Of a stretch of DNA of 64,000 nt, positions 44,109 through 53,719 are shown in pieces. The stretch is from Blastocatellia bacterium (GTDB lineage Bacteria > Acidobacteriota > Blastocatellia > Chloracidobacteriales > Chloracidobacteriaceae). The notes below the pieces were generated by a model. That model was not told the origin of the DNA, made no database searches, and was given only the letters and a program-made list of their open reading frames with translations. Location: NCBI GenBank assembly GCA_019695185.1, contig JAIBAN010000005.1, forward strand, positions 98,738 to 162,737, in the 5' to 3' direction. Made by a program: the position numbers and the translations under genes. Every line of letters starts with the position of its first letter. The stretch's first letter is position 1.

Positions 44109-45389
44109 ATGTCACAAACACCACGGGTTCTCCTGAGTGCCTACCAATGCGGTCCCGGTATGGGTTCCGTTTCCCAAATCGGGTGGGAATGGTATGACCG
44201 GCTGAACCGCCGGACTCCCACCACGCTTGTCACCCACATCCGCAATCGTGACACCCTCACCCAAGCCGGAGTTCGCGCCCTGACGCACGATGTCATTTAC
44301 ATTGATACCGAATGGTTTGCCGGACCGTTGTATCGTTTCGCCAAGCGCCTTTTTCCCCGCAGCGAACATGCCGTCTTTCTGCTGTCCTCGCTTGATTTTT
44401 TTGTCTATGACCGGGCTGCCCGCAAACACATCAGGAAATTGCTGAAAACCGACCACCGGTGGGACGTGGTGCATGCCGTGACTCCGGTTTCGCCGGTGGC
44501 GGCCACGGGCCTGCACAAATTGGGCCTGCCTTTGATTTTCGGCCCTTTGAATGGAGGGCTGGGAATGCCGCCCCATTTCGGTGACATTTTGCAGCAGGAT
44601 TCAGGCTGGCTGTACCGCTTGCGCGAGGTGGGTCGCATCGGTGATTTCCTCCTTGGTACAACCCGCCGGGCAGCACGGATTTTGACAGCCACCAAGGCCA
44701 CGCTGGAACTGATTCCGGCAGCCTGCCATCCCCGCTGCGTGTCCATGATTGAGAATGGCATCGAGTTGTCCCGTTTTACTCAGGCTCCCTGGCCCCCGGT
44801 ACCAAACTCAACTCAGCCGCTTCAGGTGGTTTTTGTGGGGAGATTGATTCCGGTTAAAGGGGTGGCCATGTTGTTGGAAGCGGTGGCACAGGTCCGACAG
44901 GAGTTTCCCATCCGCTGCACCATTGTGGGCGATGGCCCCATGCGGGGTGAATGGGAAGCCCGTTCCCAGGCGTTGGGGCTGGCTGAAGAGGTTCGATTTG
45001 TAGGAAATCGCACCTTGGATGAGGTGGCCGAATGGATGCGGTGGGGGCATGTTTTTTGCCTTCCTTCGGTACGGGAGTCCGGGGGCGCAGTGCTGCTCGA
45101 AGCGATGGCTTCGGCCCGTCCGGTGGTGGCCCTTGCCTTTGGCGGGCCGGCGGAAATCGTGCGGGACGATTTTGGCTGCGCGATTGAACCCCTGGGAAGT
45201 TCCCACGTGGTCAATCAGTTCGCCCGTATTTTTCGGGAAATTGTGGCGCAACCTGAAGTCTGGCGGGCCAAGGGGGAAACGGCCCGGCAAGCCGCCGCCG
45301 CCCGTTTTGACTGGAACGCAAAGGTGGAAGCGGCACTTGAAATCTACCGGCAGGTCTTGACCGAAACCGGTTCGGGGGCAAAAAACTGA
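44109..45389 (+). CDS. Glycosyltransferase family 4
   Basis: A 426-residue GT-B enzyme with GGAAGGG before ATG 44109. The N-terminus has SAYQCGPGMGSVSQIGWEWY, typical of a GT4 group with a long acceptor domain. The donor domain starts VVFVGRLIPVKGVAMLLEAV, and ESGGAVLLEAMASARPVV carries the EX7E motif. The flippase gene starts 1 bp after its stop, so coupling is tight. Confidence 0.9.
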   Translation: MSQTPRVLLSAYQCGPGMGSVSQIGWEWYDRLNRRTPTTLVTHIRNRDTLTQAGVRALTHDVIYIDTEWFAGPLYRFAKRLFPRSEHAVFLLSSLDFFVYDRAARKHIRKLLKTDHRWDVVHAVTPVSPVAATGLHKLGLPLIFGPLNGGLGMPPHFGDILQQDSGWLYRLREVGRIGDFLLGTTRRAARILTATKATLELIPAACHPRCVSMIENGIELSRFTQAPWPPVPNSTQPLQVVFVGRLIPVKGVAMLLEAVAQVRQEFPIRCTIVGDGPMRGEWEARSQALGLAEEVRFVGNRTLDEVAEWMRWGHVFCLPSVRESGGAVLLEAMASARPVVALAFGGPAEIVRDDFGCAIEPLGSSHVVNQFARIFREIVAQPEVWRAKGETARQAAAARFDWNAKVEAALEIYRQVLTETGSGAKN

Positions 45390-45390
45390 G

Positions 45391-46968
45391 ATGGCTCTCC
45401 CACCTGTCAACGAAGCCCGGCAACGCCAGCGGACACTGCTCAAAAACGTGTCCTGGAACGCTCTTTCCAAAGCTTTTTACCTTGTTTCGCGGTTCTTTTT
45501 GCCGCCCTTGATTTTGGCCTATGTCAGCCTGGAGGAATATGGCATTTGGGCGACTTGTTTCATCCTCATCAGTTATCTGGGGACCAGCACTTTTGGGGTG
45601 GCCAATGTCTATGTGCGCTACACGGCGCATTACCATGCTAGGCAGGAAATGGAAAACATCAACCGGTTGATTTCCACCGGGCTGGCCGTCACGGTTTCCT
45701 TGAGCCTGATTGCATTGACGGCCCTGTGGTTTTTGCTTCCCTGGCTGGTGGTTGTGTTTCACATTCCCGCCCATCTGCACCGCACCGCCAGTATGCTGAT
45801 TTTTGGAACAGCCGCCACCTTTCTGCTTGATTTGACGTTCGGGGCCATGGCTCATGTGCTGCACGGACTGCAAAAGATAGCCGAACAAACGGTGATTTGG
45901 GTTGTCGGTTTTTGCCTGGAAACCGTGCTGATTGTGGTGTTTCTGTATGCCGGGAAAGGGATTTACTCCCTGCTGTGGGCCTTCATGATTCGATACGTGG
46001 TGGCCACGATAGCCTGTGTCTGGTGGTGCTATCAGGTCATGCCGGAACTATCCATAGGACCCCGCCATTTTGACCGAGGGGCGTTGAAACTGTTTTACGG
46101 TTACGGTGCGGTGGTTCAGGTTACCGGCATCCTGAGTGTTTTTCTCAATTCAATCGAGAAAGTGATTGCCGGGATGTTTGTGGGAGTCGGGGCCACAGGG
46201 CTGATGGATGTGGGCGAAAAACTGCCAACCATGGTGGCCTCGATTCCAGCCACCATCAACGAAGCGCTCCTCCCGGCACTGTCACAGCTTCACACGCTTG
46301 AACTGAAACAGGAAATGGCCCGGACCTATCTGATTGGAGCCCGTTACCTGAATGTCATGACCGGGTTTTTTATGGGATTTCTGGCGGCTTTTGCCGCTCC
46401 CATCCTGACTGCCTGGATGAAAGCCGGTGATAGGCTGGCGATTGCCCCTTTGATTATGGCGATTTTTTCACTTCCCTATCAGATGAATTTGTTGACCGGG
46501 CCAGGGTCGGCGTTTCATCGGGGGGCCGGAAAACCGCTGCGGGAAATGGTCTATCCCCTTGCCCAGTTGGTTTCGGTGGTGGGGTTGGTGGCAGTGGGGT
46601 TTGCCTGGCAGGGCAAAACCGTTTTGGTCATCAGTGTGGCAGTGGCAGCCGGAATGGTCCTCAGCGCCGTCTGTTACCTGCTCTATACCAATCGGATGCT
46701 GGAGGTTCCCGTTGGGGCTTTTGTGGGCCGGGTTTTATGGCCGGGGTTGGTGCCTTACCTGTTCGGATACATGCTGTTTGGGGCAACCTTGCCGTTGTGG
46801 CACTGGGCCGGAAACGAACGAATCCGGCTTTTGCCCCTCCTGATATTGACCGGACTGGGTTACTGTGGGATTGTCGGTTGGGTTATGTTCCGTTTTGTAT
46901 TTGACTCGGAAGAGCAAACCTTTATCAAAAGTAAACTGGCAAGGTTTGGCCGGCGCGCCCAACCCTGA
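45391..46968 (+). CDS. wzx: Wzx-type polysaccharide flippase
   Basis: A 525-residue MOP-superfamily membrane protein with about 12-14 predicted helices. The N-terminus KNVSWNALSKAFYLVSRFFLPPLIL and segments such as EYGIWATCFILISYLGTSTFGVANVYVRY match polysaccharide exporters. It should flip undecaprenyl-linked repeat units to the periplasmic side. Gene order next to the polymerase-like gene supports the assignment. Confidence 0.9.
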   Translation: MALPPVNEARQRQRTLLKNVSWNALSKAFYLVSRFFLPPLILAYVSLEEYGIWATCFILISYLGTSTFGVANVYVRYTAHYHARQEMENINRLISTGLAVTVSLSLIALTALWFLLPWLVVVFHIPAHLHRTASMLIFGTAATFLLDLTFGAMAHVLHGLQKIAEQTVIWVVGFCLETVLIVVFLYAGKGIYSLLWAFMIRYVVATIACVWWCYQVMPELSIGPRHFDRGALKLFYGYGAVVQVTGILSVFLNSIEKVIAGMFVGVGATGLMDVGEKLPTMVASIPATINEALLPALSQLHTLELKQEMARTYLIGARYLNVMTGFFMGFLAAFAAPILTAWMKAGDRLAIAPLIMAIFSLPYQMNLLTGPGSAFHRGAGKPLREMVYPLAQLVSVVGLVAVGFAWQGKTVLVISVAVAAGMVLSAVCYLLYTNRMLEVPVGAFVGRVLWPGLVPYLFGYMLFGATLPLWHWAGNERIRLLPLLILTGLGYCGIVGWVMFRFVFDSEEQTFIKSKLARFGRRAQP

Positions 46969-47004
46969 TACGGTCCCTGGTTTTCCTGCCTGCGGGCACC
47001 TGTT

Positions 47005-48375
47005 ATGGAAATCATCGTCCTTATTCCGGGAGTGATTTCAGCCTGGATTGCCTTTACCCAATCACCTCAACGGGCGTTTTTAGACGTCTATCTGCCGGTC
47101 CTCTTTTTTCTGCCCGAATATTATCGTTGGATAGCGCCGGGCCTGCCTGACCCAACCTTCAGTCAGGCCGTGGTAATTCCCATTTTTTTGGCTTTCTGGT
47201 TGCGTTCGCCGGTGAAATGGAAATTTTCATTGGCGGATGGGCTGGTCTTTGGCTTTGCTTTTTGTGTCGGGTATTCCGAATATCTGAATGCCGGTTATAA
47301 CGAAGCCCAAAACCTCATGGTGGATATGGTCTGCTGGGTGACCATGCCGTATGTTCTGGCCAAGGGATTGATTGAACCAACGGGAATCCGGATTGATTTT
47401 GCCAAACGGCTGGTCTGGGTTGTGTTTTTGGTTTCTGTGATTTCAGTTTATGAATTCAAAATGGGGGTCACTCCGTTTTCTTTGATACTGGACCGTTTTT
47501 TCCCCGGACAGGGTGGCTGGGTTACCACCTTTCGCTATGGGTTCGCCCGGATTGCCGGACCGTATGGTCATGCCATTCTGGCAGGCGTGGTCATTATCTG
47601 CGCTTTCCTGATTCAATTATGGCTGCAATGGTCAAACCAATGGGAGGCGCAGTTTCGGAAATTTCACCTCACCAGCCTTTCCAAAGCGACTTTGATTTCG
47701 CTTGGTATCCTCGGCGGTTCCATTATGACCATGTGTCGCGGTCCCTGGATTGGCGGAGTGCTGGGCCTGGGAGCCATGTGGATTGGGCGTTCCAAAAACC
47801 GGAAACGGTCGGTTTTGCTGTTGTTGGCAGGGGTGCTGCTGATTGGCGTGCCGTTGGGAATTTCCTTATGGAACTATGCGTCGGTCGGTCGGGCCAATGC
47901 CCAAAGCGAATCTCAGGAGACGGCTGCGTACCGCAAGGAATTGATTGACAAGTATGTTGACATTGCGGTTGAACGGAGCACCTGGGGCTGGGGCCGAAAC
48001 ACCTGGCCAAAGGTGCCGGGAATGCCCTCGATTGATAATTATTTCCTGCTGCTGGCGTTGATGCATGGATTGGTGGCTCTTGGGTTTTTGCTGGCCATTT
48101 TCCTGGTCATGATTGGCCGGCTGTTCCGGTTTGAAATGTCGCACCCGCCTGCGGTTCCGCCGGGAAGTTCGCCGGGCTTTCTGTTCATCGGGGTTTATGT
48201 GGCCATCTTTGCTTCAATTGCGACGGTTTTCCTGGGCGGGCAAACAATCCCCTTGCTGTTTTTGATGACCGGTTGGGCTGAAGGGTATTTGGTGACGGGA
48301 AAACCAGGAATGGCTGGGACTGGGGCTCAGTCTGAGCCGGATTTGAAACCTCGTTTCCGGCGAGTCCTTTCCTGA
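47005..48375 (+). CDS. O-antigen ligase/Wzy-type polymerase
   Basis: A 456-residue membrane protein with about 10-12 helices and the Wzy_C-like signature SIMTMCRGPWIGGVLGL around residue 240-256, where the Arg is expected to be functional. A periplasmic segment before about residue 340 has GWGRNTWPKVPGMPSIDNYFLLLALMHG, typical of this family. It probably polymerises the flipped repeat units; ligase and polymerase cannot be told apart by sequence alone, but the Wzx/Wzc context favours polymerase. It is the last gene of the EPS run. Confidence 0.87.
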   Translation: MEIIVLIPGVISAWIAFTQSPQRAFLDVYLPVLFFLPEYYRWIAPGLPDPTFSQAVVIPIFLAFWLRSPVKWKFSLADGLVFGFAFCVGYSEYLNAGYNEAQNLMVDMVCWVTMPYVLAKGLIEPTGIRIDFAKRLVWVVFLVSVISVYEFKMGVTPFSLILDRFFPGQGGWVTTFRYGFARIAGPYGHAILAGVVIICAFLIQLWLQWSNQWEAQFRKFHLTSLSKATLISLGILGGSIMTMCRGPWIGGVLGLGAMWIGRSKNRKRSVLLLLAGVLLIGVPLGISLWNYASVGRANAQSESQETAAYRKELIDKYVDIAVERSTWGWGRNTWPKVPGMPSIDNYFLLLALMHGLVALGFLLAIFLVMIGRLFRFEMSHPPAVPPGSSPGFLFIGVYVAIFASIATVFLGGQTIPLLFLMTGWAEGYLVTGKPGMAGTGAQSEPDLKPRFRRVLS

Positions 48376-48433
48376 TTGAATCTGAAAAATAAACAACCTG
48401 TGATGGTTGACTGTTGTTTTTTTCATTGGAGAG

Positions 48434-48505
48434 GCGCAGAGAATCCGCAGAGAATCCACAGAGGAACACAAAGAAAACCTCTGCGAAACCTCCGGGCCTC
48501 TGCGG
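48434..48505. repeat. CGCAGAG / CTCTGCG inverted repeat cluster
   Basis: GCGCAGAG (48434-48441) and CCGCAGAG (48445-48452) face CCTCTGCG (48478-48485) and CCTCTGCGG (48497-48505), so alternative hairpins can form. It lies in the 170-bp gap after the polymerase gene. A related CTCTGCG is at 42953. It resembles a widespread bacterial intergenic repeat. Confidence 0.7.
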
Positions 48506-48545
48506 TGAAAAGAAAACAGTACGAAAAGACTTCACGCACAAAAAT

Positions 48546-49505
48546 ATGAAAAACCTGCAAGAACCCCTTTGGTATCAATCCGCCCAATTTAAGAAATGGC
48601 TGGGAACCCTGAAATCTGTTTTGCAGATGCTGGGGCAGGCGCAGGACGCCGCCGACCACCATGCCGAAGCCTGGGCAGCGGAAAAAACTCAGCAAGCGCT
48701 CTCAAATCTGGTGGAAACCTTGTCTGAAATCAGAGGGGCCTATCCGGAACAGTTTGGCATCCTTTTTCCCAACCTTCAGGAAGCAATGAACAGGCAAAAG
48801 GGGGATTTGTCGCAGGTCAACCTGGAAGCTCATCTTTCTGACATCGAATATGTGGTGGCGCATCAGGGGCCGCCTCCGCCGGTGGAAAAATTGCCCCCAC
48901 GGCAACTTCTGGAAAAAGCAATCCTGAAATATGACAAAAGCAAAATGGACCTCGCTTTCCGGAAAGGAGCCAACCCGGCCCGGCTTTTGGAAAATGGAGA
49001 AGCTCCATTGATTTGGGCTTTGATGTGGGATGCGCCTGATGCAATCCTGATCCAACTTTTGGAATATGGGGCCAGCCTGACGCAACGGGGTTCGTTTGAA
49101 CGAACGGCGTTGCATTTCGCGGCCATGAAAAACCGGGCTGCGTGGTGCCGCAGGGCGCTGACAGCCGGAATTGACCCAAATGACATGGACGGCAATGGTC
49201 GAACGCCTCTGATGTATGCGGCTTATTATGGACACCTGGGCATTCTTGCGCTTTTATTGGAAGCCGGAGCCAATCCCAACCAGACCGCCACCGGTGGTCA
49301 TCCGGTGGGGGAAACGGCCTTGCATCTGGCGGTTGAAAACGACCAGGAACAGGCAGTTGAATGGCTCCTGGCGGCTGGCAGTCAGGTCAATGCCGTCAAC
49401 GCACTGGACCGGACCCCGCTGGACGTAGCCCTGGTTTGGGGAAGAAAAAACGTGCAACTGGTATTACAAAAAGCCGGAGCAGTGACATTTAATCAAATTC
49501 GATAA
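48546..49505 (+). CDS. Ankyrin repeat protein
   Basis: A 319-residue cytoplasmic protein. ATG 48546 is chosen because translation upstream would run through the CGCAGAG repeat cluster; no good Shine-Dalgarno is present. Residues 1-110 are helical (WYQSAQFKKWLGTLKSVLQML) and of unknown type. Four or five ankyrin repeats follow at about 120-310 (TALHFAAMKNRAAWCRRALTAGIDPNDMDGNGRTPLMYAAYYGHLGILALLLEAG). No enzyme motif. Binding partner unknown; msrA follows after 11 bp. Confidence 0.85.
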   Translation: MKNLQEPLWYQSAQFKKWLGTLKSVLQMLGQAQDAADHHAEAWAAEKTQQALSNLVETLSEIRGAYPEQFGILFPNLQEAMNRQKGDLSQVNLEAHLSDIEYVVAHQGPPPPVEKLPPRQLLEKAILKYDKSKMDLAFRKGANPARLLENGEAPLIWALMWDAPDAILIQLLEYGASLTQRGSFERTALHFAAMKNRAAWCRRALTAGIDPNDMDGNGRTPLMYAAYYGHLGILALLLEAGANPNQTATGGHPVGETALHLAVENDQEQAVEWLLAAGSQVNAVNALDRTPLDVALVWGRKNVQLVLQKAGAVTFNQIR

Positions 49506-49516
49506 AGGAACTTTGT

Positions 49517-50059
49517 ATGAGTCAAACCAATGTTGAGCAGGCCACTTTAGGGGGCGGCTGTTTTTGGTGTCTGGAAGCCGTTTTTCTGGGATTGAAAGGC
49601 GTGCAGCAGGTTGTTTCCGGATATTGTGGCGGGAGTCTGGCCAATCCTTCCTACATGTTGGTCTGTACGGGGATGACAGGTCATGCCGAGGTCGTGCAGG
49701 TGACCTTTGACCCGGCTGTACTTTCTTTCCGGGAATTGCTGGAAGTGTTTTTCGCCATGCACGACCCGACCACGCTCAACCGACAGGGAGCGGATGTCGG
49801 AACCCAATATCGTTCAGCCGTTTTTTACCATTCCGAAACCCAACGGGAAACCGCCCAGGCCGTGGTCAGGGAATTGACGGAACAAAAGGTGTTCAATGGT
49901 CCGATTGTGACGGAAATCACGCCGCTTCCCACCTTTTATCCGGCGGAGGAATATCACCAACGCTACTTTGAACGAAACCCGAATCAAGGCTATTGTCTGG
50001 CGGTGGTTTCGCCCAAAGTGGCCAAATTCCGCTCCAAATTTGCCGCCAAAATGAAATAG
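49517..50059 (+). CDS. msrA: Peptide-methionine (S)-S-oxide reductase
   Basis: A 180-residue MsrA of standard length. The catalytic motif GGGCFWC (12-18) holds the nucleophilic Cys. QYRSAVFYHS and a resolving Cys in NPNQGYCLAVVSPK near residue 160 are present. It repairs methionine S-sulfoxide in proteins using thioredoxin. AAAGGAA lies before ATG 49517. There is no signal peptide, so it is cytoplasmic. The VWA gene begins 3 bp after its stop. Confidence 0.96.
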   Translation: MSQTNVEQATLGGGCFWCLEAVFLGLKGVQQVVSGYCGGSLANPSYMLVCTGMTGHAEVVQVTFDPAVLSFRELLEVFFAMHDPTTLNRQGADVGTQYRSAVFYHSETQRETAQAVVRELTEQKVFNGPIVTEITPLPTFYPAEEYHQRYFERNPNQGYCLAVVSPKVAKFRSKFAAKMK

Positions 50060-50062
50060 CCC

Positions 50063-51214
50063 ATGAATGACGAAGAACTGTTGACCCGCTGGCGGCTGGT
50101 CTTGGGAAAGTTTGCCGAGCAACAGCTTTCCTGCAACCTGTCCGCCCGCAACCAACGCATCGAAAAAGCCCTCGACTTTTTGTATTCACGGGAATACCGG
50201 GGGCGTGGTGTGCGCGGCGAGGACGACCAAACCGGGCGGTCAAAGGAAAAAACTCCGGGTTCCCTCGACCCCAGTCAATTGTCCGTTCCGGCCTGGCTTT
50301 CGGAGGTCCGCGACCTGTTTCCCAATGACACCTGTGAAATCATTGAAAAGCACGCGCTTGACCGCTATGGCATGACCGAACTGGTGACCGACCCGGATGT
50401 GCTGGCCAAGATGAATCCCAACCTTGAGTTGCTCAAAACGGTGCTCACGTTCAAGGGGTCCATGCAGGGTGAAGTGCTTCAGGTGGCCCGGCGCATCGTC
50501 CGGCAGGTGGTTGAGGAAATCAAACGCAGATTGGAAAGTGATGTGCGGCGAACCCTGCTGGGCAAAATCAACCGGTTTCAGCATTCCCCCCTGAAAGTGG
50601 CACAAAATCTGGACTGGCGCGATACGATTCGCAAAAACCTGAAGCATTACGACCCGGAACGCAAAAAACTGATTGTGCAGAACGTCCGGTTTTTTTCGCG
50701 GGTGGAGCGCCGGTTGCCCTGGGACATCATCCTCTGTGTGGACCAAAGCGGCAGCATGGCCAGTTCGGTTATTCATAGTGCCGTGATGGCCGGCATTCTG
50801 GCCGGACTTCCGGCCCTCAACATTTCGCTGGTGGTTTTTGACACCAACGTGGTGGACCTGTCCGGATTTGTGGACGACCCGGTGGAGGCCCTGATGAGTG
50901 TGCAATTGGGCGGTGGAACCGACATTGCCCAGGCTTTGGGATATTGCTCGCGGCTGGTGAAGACGCCGCACCGGACGGTTTTGGCCCTGGTCAGCGATTT
51001 TGCCGAAGGCGGGTCGGTCGCCCACATGCTGGCAATTGCCAAAGCCATCCGTGAATCAGGCGTAACGGCGATTGGTTTGGCTTCACTTGATGAAGGTGCC
51101 AATGCTTTTTATGACGTGCAAACAGGGGAGCGGTTGGCCGACCTGGGTTGGCATATTGCGGCCATGACGCCGCGCCATTTTGCCCATTGGCTGGCGGGAA
51201 TCATTCGGAAATAA
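50063..51214 (+). CDS. CoxE-like VWA domain protein
   Basis: A 383-residue VWA protein. The N-terminal half is helical; the VWA domain at about 215-380 has the MIDAS motif DQSGSM (DxSxS), the Thr in GGGTDIAQAL and the Asp in SDFAEGG, so metal binding is expected. This class usually works with a MoxR AAA+ ATPase in metal-centre insertion or chaperone functions; the E. coli yeh genes combine such a VWA protein, an AAA+ ATPase and a DUF4132/MolR protein. Here no MoxR gene is adjacent, but a DUF4132 gene lies 9 kb downstream. Confidence 0.85.
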   Translation: MNDEELLTRWRLVLGKFAEQQLSCNLSARNQRIEKALDFLYSREYRGRGVRGEDDQTGRSKEKTPGSLDPSQLSVPAWLSEVRDLFPNDTCEIIEKHALDRYGMTELVTDPDVLAKMNPNLELLKTVLTFKGSMQGEVLQVARRIVRQVVEEIKRRLESDVRRTLLGKINRFQHSPLKVAQNLDWRDTIRKNLKHYDPERKKLIVQNVRFFSRVERRLPWDIILCVDQSGSMASSVIHSAVMAGILAGLPALNISLVVFDTNVVDLSGFVDDPVEALMSVQLGGGTDIAQALGYCSRLVKTPHRTVLALVSDFAEGGSVAHMLAIAKAIRESGVTAIGLASLDEGANAFYDVQTGERLADLGWHIAAMTPRHFAHWLAGIIRK

Positions 51215-51273
51215 ACAGGTGTGGTGGTGGTTGCTGAAGAAAGAGACCCGTCAGGTCACCCAGGCTGGCAGGT

Positions 51274-52497
51274 TTAGATGATTTTCTCCTGTTGCAAAGC
51301 TTCAATTTCGGCTGGGGAAAACCCAAGCCTGCCGCCATAGATTTCCTCATTATGAGCCCCCAGTTCCGGGCCAATCCAGTCGGTTCCGCCCGGTGTTCCC
51401 GTCAGTTTGGGGGCCATGGTCGGTAACTTGACCGGGTTTCCGTCAGGAAGCGTCACGCTCTCAAATACATTCCGGGCTTGGTAATGAGGGTCGCTCATCA
51501 TGTCGGCGGCATTGTAAATCGGGCCGACCGGGACCCCGACTGCTTCCATGGCGGCAAAAACATGTTCAAACGGATGTTGCTCGGTCCAGGCTGAAATCGC
51601 GTCATCAATTTCCTTTTCATGGGTCACCCGGCCTGTGTTGTCAGCCAGCCTGGGGTCGGCAGCCATATCGGGCCGTCCGGCGGCAACCATCAACCGTTTG
51701 AAAATGCTGTCGCCGTTTCCGCCAATAATGACATATTTCCCATCTTTGCAGCGGTAGGTGTTGGTCGGAACAATCCCTGTCAGTTTAGCTCCCTGCCGCT
51801 CCCGGATTTCCCCAAAAAAGTCATATTCCGAAAGGGTGCTTTCCAGCATATTGCAAACGGATTCGTAGATGGCCACATCCACCACCTGCCCCGTGCCCTG
51901 ATTGACGTGGCGTTCATACAGAGCGGTCAGCACCCCCAGGGCTGCGTGCAGTCCGGAAAGCGTATCACCCAAACTGAGATTGGACCGAACCGGCGGGCGG
52001 TCCGGATAGCCGGTCAGATACCGCAACCCGCCAAATCCTTCTGCCACCGAAGCATAACCGGGTTTGGCCGCTTTGGGGCCGGTTTGACCCCAGCCCGAAA
52101 TTCGGGCCATGACCAGTCCCGGATTCGCTTTTTTAAGGTCATCGAAGCCCAATCCCCATTTTTCAAGGGTTCCGGGTTTGAAGTTTTCCACCAAGACATC
52201 AACTTTCCCGGCGAGTTGGTGCGCAATTTCCTGGCCTTTGGGGTGACGCAGGTCAAGCGTAATGGATTTTTTGTTGCGGCCCATCGCATACCACCACAGT
52301 GAGGTTCCGTTATGGAGTTTGCGCCAGACCCGCAAGGGGTCACCGGTTCCGGGCGGTTCGATTTTGATGACTTCGGCTCCGAACCACGCCAGAAAGGCGG
52401 TGGCAAACGGTCCGGCCAACAATTGGCCCATTTCGAGAACGGTCAGTCCCCGCAGGGGTTTGGGTGGATGGTTTTCGCTCAAATTTGGTTCAGTCAT
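51274..52497 (-). CDS. Class III (CaiB/BaiF) CoA-transferase
   Basis: A 407-residue family III CoA-transferase. ATG 52497 fits the usual start shortly before LRGLTVLEMGQLLAGPFATAFLAWFGAEVIKIE; in-frame starts at 52533 and 52551 exist and none has a good Shine-Dalgarno. The catalytic Asp is in LSLGDTLSGLHAALGVL, and RNKKSITLDLRHPKG is typical. It should move CoA between carboxylic acids; the substrate is unknown. Element C lies 120-190 bp upstream, and the gene is divergent from the GntR regulator. Confidence 0.92.
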   Translation of the reverse strand: MTEPNLSENHPPKPLRGLTVLEMGQLLAGPFATAFLAWFGAEVIKIEPPGTGDPLRVWRKLHNGTSLWWYAMGRNKKSITLDLRHPKGQEIAHQLAGKVDVLVENFKPGTLEKWGLGFDDLKKANPGLVMARISGWGQTGPKAAKPGYASVAEGFGGLRYLTGYPDRPPVRSNLSLGDTLSGLHAALGVLTALYERHVNQGTGQVVDVAIYESVCNMLESTLSEYDFFGEIRERQGAKLTGIVPTNTYRCKDGKYVIIGGNGDSIFKRLMVAAGRPDMAADPRLADNTGRVTHEKEIDDAISAWTEQHPFEHVFAAMEAVGVPVGPIYNAADMMSDPHYQARNVFESVTLPDGNPVKLPTMAPKLTGTPGGTDWIGPELGAHNEEIYGGRLGFSPAEIEALQQEKII

Positions 52498-52906
52498 GTG
52501 GTGCCGCAAGCCTGTTTGAAGTGGTATGGACATTAGAACAAGTGCAACCAAAGCGATACGACAAATCAGACAATTCAGTCAATCCAAAAGAGGGAATTTT
52601 TGATTGGATTGGACATTTTGTAAACATGTTTACAAAGGGGTTAAATTTAAGATTTCAATGAGGATAGCTATACGAATAATTTTTTTGGCAAGAACTGTAG
52701 GAGGGTGAAAAAAAGCCCAGTCAACCGACATTTTTGAGGGGCGGGCTGGTTTTTGAACCGTTGGAATTTGTCTTTACGCCTGTTTGGTGAGAGAATGCTC
52801 AGGTTGCCCACAGATTTCTTTTTCCTGCTATCTGAAGTTAAGTGACCAGCGTTGATTGGAAGAATCAGCTTGAGAAACTCAAAGGTCTGTTTGAGTCGCC
52901 AAATTT
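52498..52906. other. 409-bp divergent intergenic region
   Basis: This region separates the CoA-transferase (minus) and GntR (plus) genes and contains element C. The stretch 52690-52906 shows no gene or clear promoter; GGGCGGGCTGG near 52740 and a few short repeats are the only structure seen. Confidence 0.45.
52616..52686 (+). repeat. Bipartite intergenic element, copy C
   Basis: The palindrome TGTAAACATGTTTACA at 52619-52634 is followed by a 34-nt spacer with GATTTCAATGAGG and then TATACGAATAA at 52669-52679 and a T run. Offset from palindrome start to TATACG is 50 bp. The copy lies between divergent genes: the CoA-transferase on its palindrome side and the GntR regulator on its TATACGAA side. 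Confidence 0.92.
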
Positions 52907-53692
52907 ATGCAATCCAAAACCGGTAAAACAGCATTCGTCAAACGAGGGATTCCTCTTTATTACCAATTGGAGAATGTGTTGCGGCAAAAAATTCTTTCCG
53001 GGGAAATGGCTATTGGTGAACAGCTTCCCACCGAAAACGAACTTTCGGAGCAATATCAAATCAGCCGGATTACCGTCCGGCAGGCTCTGGCTACGCTGGT
53101 GCGGGATGGGTTGATTGAACGGCGACAAGGGTCCGGGACCTTTGTCAAAGACCGTTCGACCTTTCAAGGCACGCTGAACCTGACCGGTTCCTTGAAAGAC
53201 CTCATGAAAATGGGCACGGATACGGATGTCCGATTGTTGGAAACCCAAATCATTCCGGCTGGTCCTAAAGAAGCCGGTCATCTGAAACTTGAGCCGGGGG
53301 CGGAGGTGTTTCAAATCCGCCGGATTCGCACCTATCAAGGCACACCTTACAGTCTGGTGGTCAGCAGTCTTCCCATGTCTTTGGGAAAAGAACTCTCGGA
53401 AAATGATTTTGCCCACGGTTCGCTTTTGAAAGCACTGGAGCAGCGGTTCAATTTTCGGATTGGGGAAGCCTATCAGACAATTACGGCAGACTTGGCCGAC
53501 AGCTACAGCGCGCCTTTGCTGGAAACCAATGTCGGAGCCCCGTTGCTGGCAATTGAACGAAAAGTTTACACGACAAAACGGATTCCGGTGGCCTACGTGC
53601 GGACTTTGTACCGGAGCGACGTGTATTCTTACACTGTCAAACTGGTTTTGGAGGAAGGCGGGCAAAATCGCCAATGGTCTGTGGCTGAATAG
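52907..53692 (+). CDS. GntR/HutC family transcriptional regulator with UTRA domain
   Basis: A 261-residue regulator. The winged helix at about 12-80 has PLYYQLENVLRQKILSGEMAIGEQLPTENELSEQYQISRITVRQALATLVRDGLIERRQGSGTFV features, and the UTRA ligand-binding domain follows at about 100-245. HutC-type regulators bind palindromes with GT...AC half-sites, and the palindrome in element C, 270 bp upstream, has GTAAAC/GTTTAC halves. It is therefore the best local candidate to bind that element (inference). The ligand is unknown; an acyl-CoA or carboxylic acid is plausible given the CoA-transferase next door. Confidence 0.92.
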   Translation: MQSKTGKTAFVKRGIPLYYQLENVLRQKILSGEMAIGEQLPTENELSEQYQISRITVRQALATLVRDGLIERRQGSGTFVKDRSTFQGTLNLTGSLKDLMKMGTDTDVRLLETQIIPAGPKEAGHLKLEPGAEVFQIRRIRTYQGTPYSLVVSSLPMSLGKELSENDFAHGSLLKALEQRFNFRIGEAYQTITADLADSYSAPLLETNVGAPLLAIERKVYTTKRIPVAYVRTLYRSDVYSYTVKLVLEEGGQNRQWSVAE

Positions 53693-53698
53693 AGCTGA

Positions 53699-53719
53699 GG
53701 ACTGAGGACTGAGGACTGA
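53699..53719 (+). repeat. Heptamer tandem repeat (GGACTGA)3
   Basis: Three exact GGACTGA units with a degenerate unit before them start 7 bp after the GntR stop codon. It is the same heptamer as the arrays at 7734-7768 and, inverted, 7826-7853, some 46 kb away. Confidence 0.9.
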
